Source: a virus
Reading direction: 5' to 3' (one strand)
DNA: 32,528 bases
IMG/VR virus record: IMGVR_UViG_3300027152_000014
Location: 1 to 32,528 of that record
A program made the position numbers and the translations under genes. Positions 6,667-15,371 of this stretch are shown piece by piece (position 1 is the first letter of the stretch; each line of letters starts with the position of its first letter). The notes below the pieces were generated by a model. That model saw only the letters and a program-made list of their open reading frames with translations, ran no database searches and was not told the origin of the DNA.

Positions 6667-8862
6667 TTATGCTACAGTGATTGCGCCCTGAGGCCCACCT
6701 AGGCATGTCCAAGTAGTGTTAGCCGTTGTACATAGTAATTCTATACTATCGTACCGATTTGTAGATTCAACATATCCACCAGCACCTACAGTTGATGCAG
6801 TTGACCCGACCTGTATTTGTTGACCTGCGCCCTGTGCTATTCTCCAGCCACCAGCACCTTTACCAACAATATTAATTACCGTTCCAAAAGCTGCTACAGC
6901 CGGGAGGGTTAGCGTAACTAATCCGGCATTGTTTGTTACATAGCCTTGGTCTGGAGCCATTGTTTGACTTGCGCCTGTGATTTCATTCCAGCCAATACCA
7001 GAACCAGTTCCGCTTAATGTAATAGTTCCTGCGCCCACTGCTACACTGATACCGCTTGTTCCGGTAATTGTCCCAATAACTGGTGTTGCACCTGTAGAGC
7101 CAATTAAAATTTGGCCATTAGTCATAGAGCCTGTCCAGGCAGGGACTCCAGACGCATTAGTTACCAAAGTTGCACTATTAGCACTTGCTAGTCCTCCAAC
7201 TGTATTTGTCGCAGAGCTATAAAGCAATTGATTAGCTGTTGTTGTGCTTGGATAGGTTGCTGTAGTAAACGTATAAATTGAACCATTACTTTGAGCTAAA
7301 GTGCCATTTCCACCAATGCTTGTCGCTCCTGTACCACCATAACCCACAGCAACAGTGTTACCTTGCCATGTTCCTGAGCCAATCGTACCTACACTTGTTA
7401 TGTTGCCTTGTACTGCACTTGGCAATGTAGAACTTATACTTGGTACACCGCCTGCACTTGTAATAAGCACGCCATTATTTGCTGTAGCCAAACCAGAAAC
7501 TGCTGAGCCTGATGTTGCATAATAAGCTAACTCATTTGCCGTGCCAGGATTAACAACACCACCAGCAGAACTTGAAATTTGAATTGTTCCAGCACCAGGA
7601 GTAACAGTGATTGAACCAGCGCCTGTAATGCTTCCAACAACTGGAGTTGCACCAGTAGAACCAATAACCAATTGTCCGTTTGTCATGCTACCAGTAAAAG
7701 CCGGGACACCTGTTGAACTTGTTACGAGTGTTGCGCTATTTGCTGTAGTAATTCCACCAATCACATTGTTAGCAGAACTATAAAGAATCTGATTAATCGT
7801 AGTCGTGGCAGGATATGTCGCAGTTGTCGCTACCCAGTTTGTGCCGTCAGCTCTAAGAATGGTTCCTGTAGCCGTTGCAGTGCTTGGGTAGGTAGCTGTT
7901 GTAAATGTATACTTAGTACCATCTGACTGCGCTAATGTGCCATTTGCACCTACAGTCGTATTTCCAGTACCTCCATACGCTACACCTATTGTGTTTCCTT
8001 GCCATGTGCCACCAGTTATAACTCCAATATTGGAAATATTAAATCCATTAGCATCAACATTACCCCCAAACGTCATTGTTCCTGGTAATTGCAATGCACT
8101 TGATAAACTAAATACTGGATTACCTGTGCCTGTGCCATTCGTTACGTTAATCTGGTTTGCTGTGCCTTGTAAAGTTCTGGTGCTAACAACTCCAGTACCA
8201 GTAACGCTAGACATAAATCCAGTTGCTAATGGACTTAAGGCTTGCTGATTTGGCAATTCACTACTTGGAATCCATGGTGTTTGTAGTATATATGTTGCAT
8301 CACTTGGGCCTAATCCACCACTACTTGGAAACGTGATTGGCACAATTTCAGTGTTTGCAGAATTCTTTTTCCATCCTTCATTAGCACCTAGAATTGGCAA
8401 ATATATATCACCACCAAGACCTGTCATTGAACTGCCCAAATTAGGCGTTGCAGACACGTTATAGTGTGGCGCTACTTGCTGATTGTAAAGTTGTGCTTGC
8501 TGGTCAACCAGAGTTAGAATCCCGACATCCTGATTCAACATGCTTGGGGTAAAGTTTGTATTAGTATAGAGATTTAATCTATCTGCTGGTGTGTCTCTAG
8601 TAATGGTAATTACATCATTTAATGCTCGACCAACCAGAAATGTAACTTCAACAATTTCAGAGCCTCCAACAAAAGCCACAGTATAATTTGCAGAGCTTAC
8701 AAGCTGCGTCAGGTCATCAGGTGTTTGCGCTGAGGTTCGTGCATAAACAACCACGTCACTCGCTGCGTTGGCTGTCCAGTTAGTTGTAAATACCGTCTGT
8801 CCAGCAGTAGCGGTTATCTGGGTTTTTGGTATTACGTCATTAATTGTAACTTGAGTTGACAT
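6667..8862 (-). CDS. Large tail fibre protein
   Basis: The 731-residue protein is the main fibre candidate. The N-terminal 150 or so residues contain non-repetitive sequence including ITITRDTPADRLNLYTN and a segment rich in Gln, a usual attachment-domain style for podovirus fibres. From about residue 290 it is built of repeats: WQGNT..V.YGGTG, GTLAQS, YTFTTATYP and ANSATLVT..GVPA.TGSMTNG occur twice, near 290-425 and 490-625. The C-terminal 80 residues form a distinct tip with ITGASQTMAPDQGYVTNNAG. A duplicated shaft module explains the length. GAGGAA precedes the ATG. Fibre function is well supported; host receptor is unknown. Confidence 0.8.
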   Translation of the reverse strand: MSTQVTINDVIPKTQITATAGQTVFTTNWTANAASDVVVYARTSAQTPDDLTQLVSSANYTVAFVGGSEIVEVTFLVGRALNDVITITRDTPADRLNLYTNTNFTPSMLNQDVGILTLVDQQAQLYNQQVAPHYNVSATPNLGSSMTGLGGDIYLPILGANEGWKKNSANTEIVPITFPSSGGLGPSDATYILQTPWIPSSELPNQQALSPLATGFMSSVTGTGVVSTRTLQGTANQINVTNGTGTGNPVFSLSSALQLPGTMTFGGNVDANGFNISNIGVITGGTWQGNTIGVAYGGTGNTTVGANGTLAQSDGTKYTFTTATYPSTATATGTILRADGTNWVATTATYPATTTINQILYSSANNVIGGITTANSATLVTSSTGVPAFTGSMTNGQLVIGSTGATPVVGSITGAGSITVTPGAGTIQISSSAGGVVNPGTANELAYYATSGSAVSGLATANNGVLITSAGGVPSISSTLPSAVQGNITSVGTIGSGTWQGNTVAVGYGGTGATSIGGNGTLAQSNGSIYTFTTATYPSTTTANQLLYSSATNTVGGLASANSATLVTNASGVPAWTGSMTNGQILIGSTGATPVIGTITGTSGISVAVGAGTITLSGTGSGIGWNEITGASQTMAPDQGYVTNNAGLVTLTLPAVAAFGTVINIVGKGAGGWRIAQGAGQQIQVGSTASTVGAGGYVESTNRYDSIELLCTTANTTWTCLGGPQGAITVA

Positions 8863-8864
8863 GG

Positions 8865-11800
8865 TTATTCCTCTTTAAATGACCAAGGTTCTGCTTCTGC
8901 TCTGGTTTCTGGTATTTCAAGACCGTCAATCATTTGATTTATTAGTCCTCTTATGTAAAAGTTACCTATAAATGGAAGTAACCTTGCAGACCGTTTAACA
9001 TCATTTTGATTTATTTTTCCTGAATAAGCCATACCCAATAAATTAAATACATCATTTACATAATCTATTCCAGCCCCACCTATTCGCAAATTTCTGTCCT
9101 TGTACCTTTCACCCTGTAACTTTGGAATTAATTCATTGTGAAAAGCCAAATTTAATCCTTCAACTGTGCTTGGTAATATTCCAAAAAAACCATTTTGCAT
9201 GATTCCTTGAAGTGTTATTTTTTGCAAATCATCTTCATCTGTAAAAGCATCTTTCCCGTTGATAATTCTTCTTAAAGGTTCTTGCCATACGGATACTGCA
9301 CTCATAGCTAAAAATCCTAACAAAGCTTTTGAGTCAGCACTTTGCATGGTTGGTATTAAGTATCTACCTGTAGCTGAAAAAGCCCAACCATTAAACATAA
9401 ATAAGGTACCCATGATTGGATTATTCAATAATAATGGACCAGAGAACAATTGTCTTTTTACAACAACATCACTCACTCCTCTTCTAACTGACATTACCAT
9501 TCTTTGCTGCAAATCTGCATCAAGCCAGTTTTGATAATTTGAATCATAAGCTAGACCGTTAAAAGAAGAAGTACCTCCATATTTATTATATTGATCAACA
9601 AGAGGTCTCGCATCTTCTTCTAATTGAATCCCAATGCGTGCCATCTGTATTTTTTGTGCCTTTGTGGCTTTTCCTGCTAGATAATCATGACATGCTTTAA
9701 TAATATCTGATTGAAAACTTCTTTCAGCTATACTTTCATTCATATTTTCTATAGCGTTAGCAAAACTAAAGTTGCTTGATTTATGAGCAAGCCATTCTGA
9801 AGCTTTAACTAACTTCCCTAATTTAGATTCATAAGACATAGAATTCGAATGAAACCAAGAATTTTGGAGATTTGACGAAACATGGTTGAGTGCCAACAAT
9901 GATTTTGCTGCTGATTCTTTAAGAATTTGCGCGTCTTTTGTTTTTAGCATTTTATTGAATGACTTTAAATGAGGTATTACACCCTTTGTAAGCCATGGTA
10001 TAAAACCTGTCCGCAATAAAGAAGATGTTATATCTGTTAACTGAGCAATCGGCAAAGCTCCGAGTTTTGTGGAGTAGGCTAAATTTCTTAAGATGTGTAG
10101 TCCTTGTGAGGTTGTAGAACTACCAAGTTTGTCATATCTTCCATGGTAAATATCATACATTGCAGATATATCAGAGACAGCATTGTTATAATCTTTTTTT
10201 AATTTACTTAACTGTTTATTTCTTTTTTGTCCAGATGGCTTTTTTAATATTTCAGCTTCTTTGGCTTTATATTCTTCAAGTCCTTTATCTAATAGTCCTT
10301 TTAATCCATCAACACCATAAGATTCTTTGAATGCTTTTTTAAGGCCTATTCTTTTGCCCATGCTACCCATATATGCATGCATAGCTTTTGTTAAATCATT
10401 ATCTAAATATCCAGCATCATTTAATACTTCTTGTGGAATTAGCACGCTTCTTTCTTTTGTATAAATCGGTCTTTCCATTCCAGGATGAATACCATGGCCT
10501 AGAACCGCATCTGTCAAAGCCATAGGTGAATTACCTAAAATAGACTGTCTTAAACTATAAGCAGCATTCATTCTAGATTTTTTAGTTGCATAAGTTTTAA
10601 CAAAAGATGGCTCGGCATTTGGATCTCTAAAAACTATTTCATCGTTTCGGAGGGTAAAAAATCTTTGATTTAATTTTCCTGTTCTTGCCATAGATCTTAA
10701 AGTATTTTTATCTAAACCTGAGTCTAATAGTTTTTTTAATTCTGAACGTTCTTTTGTATTTAAATGAACTCTGTCTTCAAGTAAAAAATGAAACTCTTCA
10801 TTGTCTGTTAACTTCTCATTTAATTCATCTTGGATAATTTGTTTTTTTTCCAATAAAATATTTTTTTGTAAGTTTAACTGCTCAGCTTCAATATCAGTTG
10901 CTTTAGAAATTTCTTGATCTAAATTTTTAATAATTTTATTTATTGCAACAACTGGTTCTTTTAATTCCTTAACTAAATCATATTGAGTTTTTAGATGATT
11001 AGATACTAACTCATAAAAACCATCTGGTTCAGCATGCAATTTATCTAAATTATAATTTTGGAAAATATAGTTTGCAGCATTTCTTGGTGATAAAAATTTT
11101 TCAATTCCATGCGCAGCTGCATAGTCTTCATTAATTTTTTCCATTATTGTTTGAAAATCTTTAGCGGCTAAATTTATTGAAGAAACTTCATCAGGTATGT
11201 CTTTTATAATAACATTTCTTACTCTGCGCCCAAATTCCTCAAAAGACATTGCTTTTTTTTCACTAAAAGCTTGAGTCATATTTTTAACTGCATTAACTGT
11301 TTGCAAAGAACTTGTTAAGCCATTTGCAGCATAATAGTGCTCTAAATAAGCGCCACTAAATTTTGTTGCGGTGGCTCTATAATATGACTGTATTGCCTCC
11401 GCACTATCAGGTCTCGCAAATCCTTGTAATTCTTCTGCTGTTCTAATGCCATGGTCAGCAATATTGTTTACAAAGTCCCTGAAAAACTGAAAGTCGCTAC
11501 TTAATCCTCTAAAGACCGGGCTTGCCAACATTGAACCTTTTTTTAGAACTTTACCTAGACCAGGAATTTTATATAAGCCAGACTCAGCAACCATATTGAG
11601 AGCCTCAATTTTTGCCTCTTTAACTTTTTGAGCATTGCCAGCAATTTTCTCACCAGGAACAAAATCGTAACCAGTAATTTCTCCGTTTTCAAATATTGGA
11701 TTTATAGTAGAGCCTTCATACTCCATATTCATTACTTTACGTGCATTCCAGATTTTCATGTTATCTAAACCATAACCTGTTGCTTTAGCAAATCCAGATA

Positions 11801-12509
11801 AAGCTCCTCCAAATATTGTATCTCTAAGTGTGTTAACAGCTAAATCAGGTAAATCAACTTGCATTTTGGATAATTGCAGGCCACCTTCGTAAGCAAGAGA
11901 ATCTAGAGCAATATTAGGCAAAGCTTTTACTACGCTTGATAATGTATCTTGTGCAATTTTTCCTGTTCTTAATGTTGATAAACTTGGCAAAAACCACTTT
12001 GATATACCAACACCATAACTACCAACAGTTACCCCTAAAGCGCCTCCAATAAATCCACCTACTGCTGAACCATCTTCGAATCTTTGTTTGTTATATATTT
12101 CTTCTTGTATTCTCGCTTGGCGTGCCTTTAAATCATTCGGGCTTACTGCCTCACGAATATCAGGCCAGTATTCAGGAGGTATATTTTTATATAAATCTGG
12201 ATCTTCAGTGTTAAAATTGTCAGGCACATCATCTTGCAAGTAATAAAGACTTAGTCCAGTTTGTTTTAAAGACTGGTAAGCATTTGGCCAAATGCCAAAT
12301 TCTTTAAATCCTAAATATGCAGTTTCAAAAAGACCAGCTTTTGGCTCTTCATCCCCAACAGGCATTTCTGGTCTTAGGCCATATACAGATCCCATGTCAG
12401 CATTTGTAAGGTCGTATGGTAAATCCTTAGGGTTGCTTATTCGATTAGCCTCAAAGCTTTCTATGGCTGCTTTGTTAATACTTTCAGTTGCATTAGTTTT
12501 TATTGCCAT
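8865..12509 (-). CDS. Large internal virion (ejection) protein
   Basis: At 1214 residues this is the largest gene and occupies the position of T7 gp16-type internal core proteins, downstream of two other internal proteins and upstream of the fibres. A glycine-zipper-like hydrophobic stretch is at about residues 149-169 (around GGFIGGALGVTVGSYGVGI). Long charged, coiled-coil-prone segments lie around 500-600 and 730-800. Further hydrophobic patches occur near the C-terminus (IMGTLFMFNGWAFSATGRY and LLGFLAMSAVSVW). These features suit a protein that leaves the capsid and helps form a channel across the cell envelope. I see no clear transglycosylase motif, unlike T7 gp16. AAGGAAA precedes the ATG. 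Confidence 0.7.
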   Translation of the reverse strand: MAIKTNATESINKAAIESFEANRISNPKDLPYDLTNADMGSVYGLRPEMPVGDEEPKAGLFETAYLGFKEFGIWPNAYQSLKQTGLSLYYLQDDVPDNFNTEDPDLYKNIPPEYWPDIREAVSPNDLKARQARIQEEIYNKQRFEDGSAVGGFIGGALGVTVGSYGVGISKWFLPSLSTLRTGKIAQDTLSSVVKALPNIALDSLAYEGGLQLSKMQVDLPDLAVNTLRDTIFGGALSGFAKATGYGLDNMKIWNARKVMNMEYEGSTINPIFENGEITGYDFVPGEKIAGNAQKVKEAKIEALNMVAESGLYKIPGLGKVLKKGSMLASPVFRGLSSDFQFFRDFVNNIADHGIRTAEELQGFARPDSAEAIQSYYRATATKFSGAYLEHYYAANGLTSSLQTVNAVKNMTQAFSEKKAMSFEEFGRRVRNVIIKDIPDEVSSINLAAKDFQTIMEKINEDYAAAHGIEKFLSPRNAANYIFQNYNLDKLHAEPDGFYELVSNHLKTQYDLVKELKEPVVAINKIIKNLDQEISKATDIEAEQLNLQKNILLEKKQIIQDELNEKLTDNEEFHFLLEDRVHLNTKERSELKKLLDSGLDKNTLRSMARTGKLNQRFFTLRNDEIVFRDPNAEPSFVKTYATKKSRMNAAYSLRQSILGNSPMALTDAVLGHGIHPGMERPIYTKERSVLIPQEVLNDAGYLDNDLTKAMHAYMGSMGKRIGLKKAFKESYGVDGLKGLLDKGLEEYKAKEAEILKKPSGQKRNKQLSKLKKDYNNAVSDISAMYDIYHGRYDKLGSSTTSQGLHILRNLAYSTKLGALPIAQLTDITSSLLRTGFIPWLTKGVIPHLKSFNKMLKTKDAQILKESAAKSLLALNHVSSNLQNSWFHSNSMSYESKLGKLVKASEWLAHKSSNFSFANAIENMNESIAERSFQSDIIKACHDYLAGKATKAQKIQMARIGIQLEEDARPLVDQYNKYGGTSSFNGLAYDSNYQNWLDADLQQRMVMSVRRGVSDVVVKRQLFSGPLLLNNPIMGTLFMFNGWAFSATGRYLIPTMQSADSKALLGFLAMSAVSVWQEPLRRIINGKDAFTDEDDLQKITLQGIMQNGFFGILPSTVEGLNLAFHNELIPKLQGERYKDRNLRIGGAGIDYVNDVFNLLGMAYSGKINQNDVKRSARLLPFIGNFYIRGLINQMIDGLEIPETRAEAEPWSFKEE

Positions 12510-12518
12510 AGTATTTCC

Positions 12519-14864
12519 TTATCGAAACATTTTTCCAGATTCTAATAGTCTCATTGTGCCAGTTTTTTGTAATAAAAATCTATTTATAGCTGATTGAAAA
12601 TCTTCTCCTTCAAATACACTTACAGAACCATACCGTTCATTAATTTTATTTATGTTTGGTCTATAGTTAGGAGAAGTATAACTATTGCCAAAAGTTCCGT
12701 TCATTTGTTCTAAACCACCACTACTATTTCTTAAATTAACATCATATCCACCTAAAGTTGGCTCTCCGGGATTGGTTAATGATATAAATGGGCTTGGTCT
12801 AACCTCAATTGTATATGGTATTTTTTCGCCTGTTCTTTTTAAGACTTTATAAATTGTAATAGGTTCGCCAGATAAGTATTGTTTTTGTAGTTCTTGTGCA
12901 TTAGCAGAATTATTAATTTTTGCTTCAGAAAATTTATTGTAATTAATTCTTTCTGGTAATTCATAGTAAAAATCAAGTGTACTACCTTTCATGTCATAAA
13001 CTGCTTTCATATTGTCAACATGCATCTTAACTTGTTCATATACATCATCTTGAATTAAAGGTATTACTCGTTCATCTTTGTTCAAAGCTTTTTCAATAGG
13101 CATATAAACAAACTCTGAGCGACCATTAACTTTTGTTGTTCCATAGTTTTGATTTATACCTTTTTGTACAAATGATTTTGCTAACTCCGCATTTCCTTTA
13201 AAATACACCAGTGCATCTTTGTATGCATTTGCAACAGTTATGTTAAATGCTCCTTGATTTGGTATTGCAACACTTCTTGGTAAATTAACAAAAGTTTTTG
13301 CAAATGATTGTAATTGATTAGCAGAACTATGTTTATTGTTCCATTTTTGTGCTTCAGATTGGGCAAATTGCATTTCTTCTTTAGTTTGATAAATCATCCC
13401 TCTAGCCATTTCTACGGCTTGTTGATCTGATTCTGCAAAAGGCAACAATTCAGTAATTGCATGCTGTAGATGAGCCAACCGACTATCACTACTTCTTAAT
13501 TCAGGAGAAAGTTTCTCTCCTTGATTTGTATCGTACAAACGCTGAATTGTTTGGGCTGCTTTGATTGCTATAGAAGGATTGGGATTGCCAAGCTGCGTGG
13601 CTAATTGATTTGTATATGCTGGACTTGAAACCGCCATGGTAGATTGCGCTCTAAATTGAGCTTCTTCTAAATTTATAGGTCGACCAAGATCTTGCGCTTT
13701 TTGCAACTCAGAGTTTGTTAACGCATCAAAAGCTTGGTTAACTTCTTTATTAGTTGCTCTTGACATGATAATTGGGTTTTGTGCATTTGCAGCAAGAAAA
13801 TTAGTTTGTTCTATAGCTTTATTTGTTTTGTTTTGCTGATTTAAAAATTGTGAATAAAAATCATTAAAGCGAATAGGATCTAAATTTGTTTTCAAATTAT
13901 CAATATCAGTTGGACTAAAAGTATTGTTTTCCATTTTCACTTTAGCTTCTGATATTAAAAGATTTTGTTCTCTTTGTGTAAACATTTCATAGTTTTGTAC
14001 AGATCTCAAAGCGGAGTTTCTTGCATTAGACCAATCTGTATAACCTACTTTAATACCAGCAAATTCTTCAGGAACATCGGTTAATGAGTTTAAAAATGGC
14101 TCTAATTTTTTTCCTTTGCTTGCATCAATTGCTTGCCGACTTAACTCATTTGAAAGGTATAATTGTTTCAGTTCTTGTCTTTTGGCTTCTGCTGCACCTT
14201 TTGTTAATAAACCAGATTTTTCTTTTGCATTTATATAACCTATAGTTTGATCGAAGGTCTGTTTAGATTGGAGATTAGCATTTTCTCGACCACTTAAAGC
14301 AAGGTCAGTAATGTTTTTAGCTTGATTAGAAAGGTACAAGTCCGTATTTTCTTTTTCTTGTCTTTTTTGTTGACTTATAAGTTGATTATTTAAACTATAA
14401 ACGTTTTGTTCTAATTTTGCCGTATATTGATTAGCTAATTTAGATTTAATTGTAAAAGGCGCTTGTTCAATAATTTGTTGCAAACCTTGTTGCATATTTT
14501 TTGAATAACTTTGAATTGAGCCATTGGACAATTGATAGTTATTGCTCAAATCTAAATGACCTTTTTGCAGCAATTGTTGAGCTTGCAAACCTAAGGTTTG
14601 TTCTGCCTGGGCACTATAACCTTCTACAAAAGCTTTATCAGCCTCTGTAATAGGAGGCAATAAATTACCACTAGGTTCCTTTCCTGCTTCTATTCCCCTG
14701 AGTTGTTGATATGTTTGAGATGCATTTTGAGCCATTTTTACGCCGATATCTCCTAATAAATTAGAAGAACTAGCAAGTTGAGTCATTGCGTTTACATAAT
14801 TCTGTGGCTGCGTTGTAATAGAAAGCCGTTGTGTTGGTTCAAGTGTTTGGATTTCAGTAGCCAT
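12519..14864 (-). CDS. Internal virion protein, Gln-rich
   Basis: The 781-residue protein is very rich in Gln, Asn, Ala and Leu, with long predicted helices (for example AEQTLGLQAQQLLQKG and ISQQKRQEKENTD). It has no membrane segment. Composition, size and order (tail tube, small internal, this protein, large internal) match T7 gp15-type ejection proteins. The 5' end overlaps the previous gene by 11 bp. Its function is inferred from synteny and composition. Confidence 0.65.
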   Translation of the reverse strand: MATEIQTLEPTQRLSITTQPQNYVNAMTQLASSSNLLGDIGVKMAQNASQTYQQLRGIEAGKEPSGNLLPPITEADKAFVEGYSAQAEQTLGLQAQQLLQKGHLDLSNNYQLSNGSIQSYSKNMQQGLQQIIEQAPFTIKSKLANQYTAKLEQNVYSLNNQLISQQKRQEKENTDLYLSNQAKNITDLALSGRENANLQSKQTFDQTIGYINAKEKSGLLTKGAAEAKRQELKQLYLSNELSRQAIDASKGKKLEPFLNSLTDVPEEFAGIKVGYTDWSNARNSALRSVQNYEMFTQREQNLLISEAKVKMENNTFSPTDIDNLKTNLDPIRFNDFYSQFLNQQNKTNKAIEQTNFLAANAQNPIIMSRATNKEVNQAFDALTNSELQKAQDLGRPINLEEAQFRAQSTMAVSSPAYTNQLATQLGNPNPSIAIKAAQTIQRLYDTNQGEKLSPELRSSDSRLAHLQHAITELLPFAESDQQAVEMARGMIYQTKEEMQFAQSEAQKWNNKHSSANQLQSFAKTFVNLPRSVAIPNQGAFNITVANAYKDALVYFKGNAELAKSFVQKGINQNYGTTKVNGRSEFVYMPIEKALNKDERVIPLIQDDVYEQVKMHVDNMKAVYDMKGSTLDFYYELPERINYNKFSEAKINNSANAQELQKQYLSGEPITIYKVLKRTGEKIPYTIEVRPSPFISLTNPGEPTLGGYDVNLRNSSGGLEQMNGTFGNSYTSPNYRPNINKINERYGSVSVFEGEDFQSAINRFLLQKTGTMRLLESGKMFR

Positions 14865-15369
14865 AATTTACCTCTTCTAAACCGTAGGAAGCTTTTCCTT
14901 TTTTCCCTAAACCAGCGGTTAAACTAGATATTGGAATTAAGTTAATAAACCGTTGCTGCATAGCTTGACCAAGTTGAGTTTGGCTAGATAAAGCATGTAA
15001 ACCAGACAACACATTTCCAGCTCTAAGGTCTGCTTCTTTAGCAAGTTGATTCATTCTACGCACTCTTTCGTCTTCGCTAAATGCTGCCATGGATGTTTGT
15101 CTTAGGGTAGAGGCTGTACCTCCTGCGCTACTTGTTCCTCTTGCTGCTTGAACTGCAATTTGAGTGCCAATATTTTGTCTTAACTGTTTCATGGCAAACA
15201 ATGATTCTTGCTCTGTTTGTGCTCTAAGAGATTCAAGATTAGCTTCATATTGTGCTTGCTCAATCTCACGACCAGCTTGTATTAAACCCTGTTGTCGGCG
15301 TGTTTGCGTATAATCGACAATCATGCCGGCTGCTTGCATTCCTAATAATATTCCAGCGAAAGGTAACAT
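14854..15369 (-). CDS. Small internal virion protein (gp14-like)
   Basis: The 171-residue protein starts with a short hydrophobic segment (FAGILLGMQAAGMIV at about 4-18), followed by an Ala/Gln-rich helical region with GIQA-type features such as GTQIAVQAARGTSSAGGTA. This resembles the small internal proteins of T7-like and related podoviruses that form an outer-membrane pore on ejection. GAGGAA lies upstream of the ATG. The gene follows tail tubular protein B by two bases and overlaps the next internal gene. Confidence 0.65.
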   Translation of the reverse strand: MLPFAGILLGMQAAGMIVDYTQTRRQQGLIQAGREIEQAQYEANLESLRAQTEQESLFAMKQLRQNIGTQIAVQAARGTSSAGGTASTLRQTSMAAFSEDERVRRMNQLAKEADLRAGNVLSGLHALSSQTQLGQAMQQRFINLIPISSLTAGLGKKGKASYGLEEVNYGY

Positions 15370-15371
15370 AA

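Noticed and set aside
6977-8248. Plus-strand frames of 81 and 103 codons opposite the large fibre gene
   Set aside because: They are Pro/Val-rich mirror images of a Thr/Gly-rich repetitive coding sequence and lack ribosome binding sites.
4239-8862. Fibre gene repeats as a diversity-generating retroelement
   Set aside because: No reverse transcriptase gene or template/variable repeat pair is present in the window.
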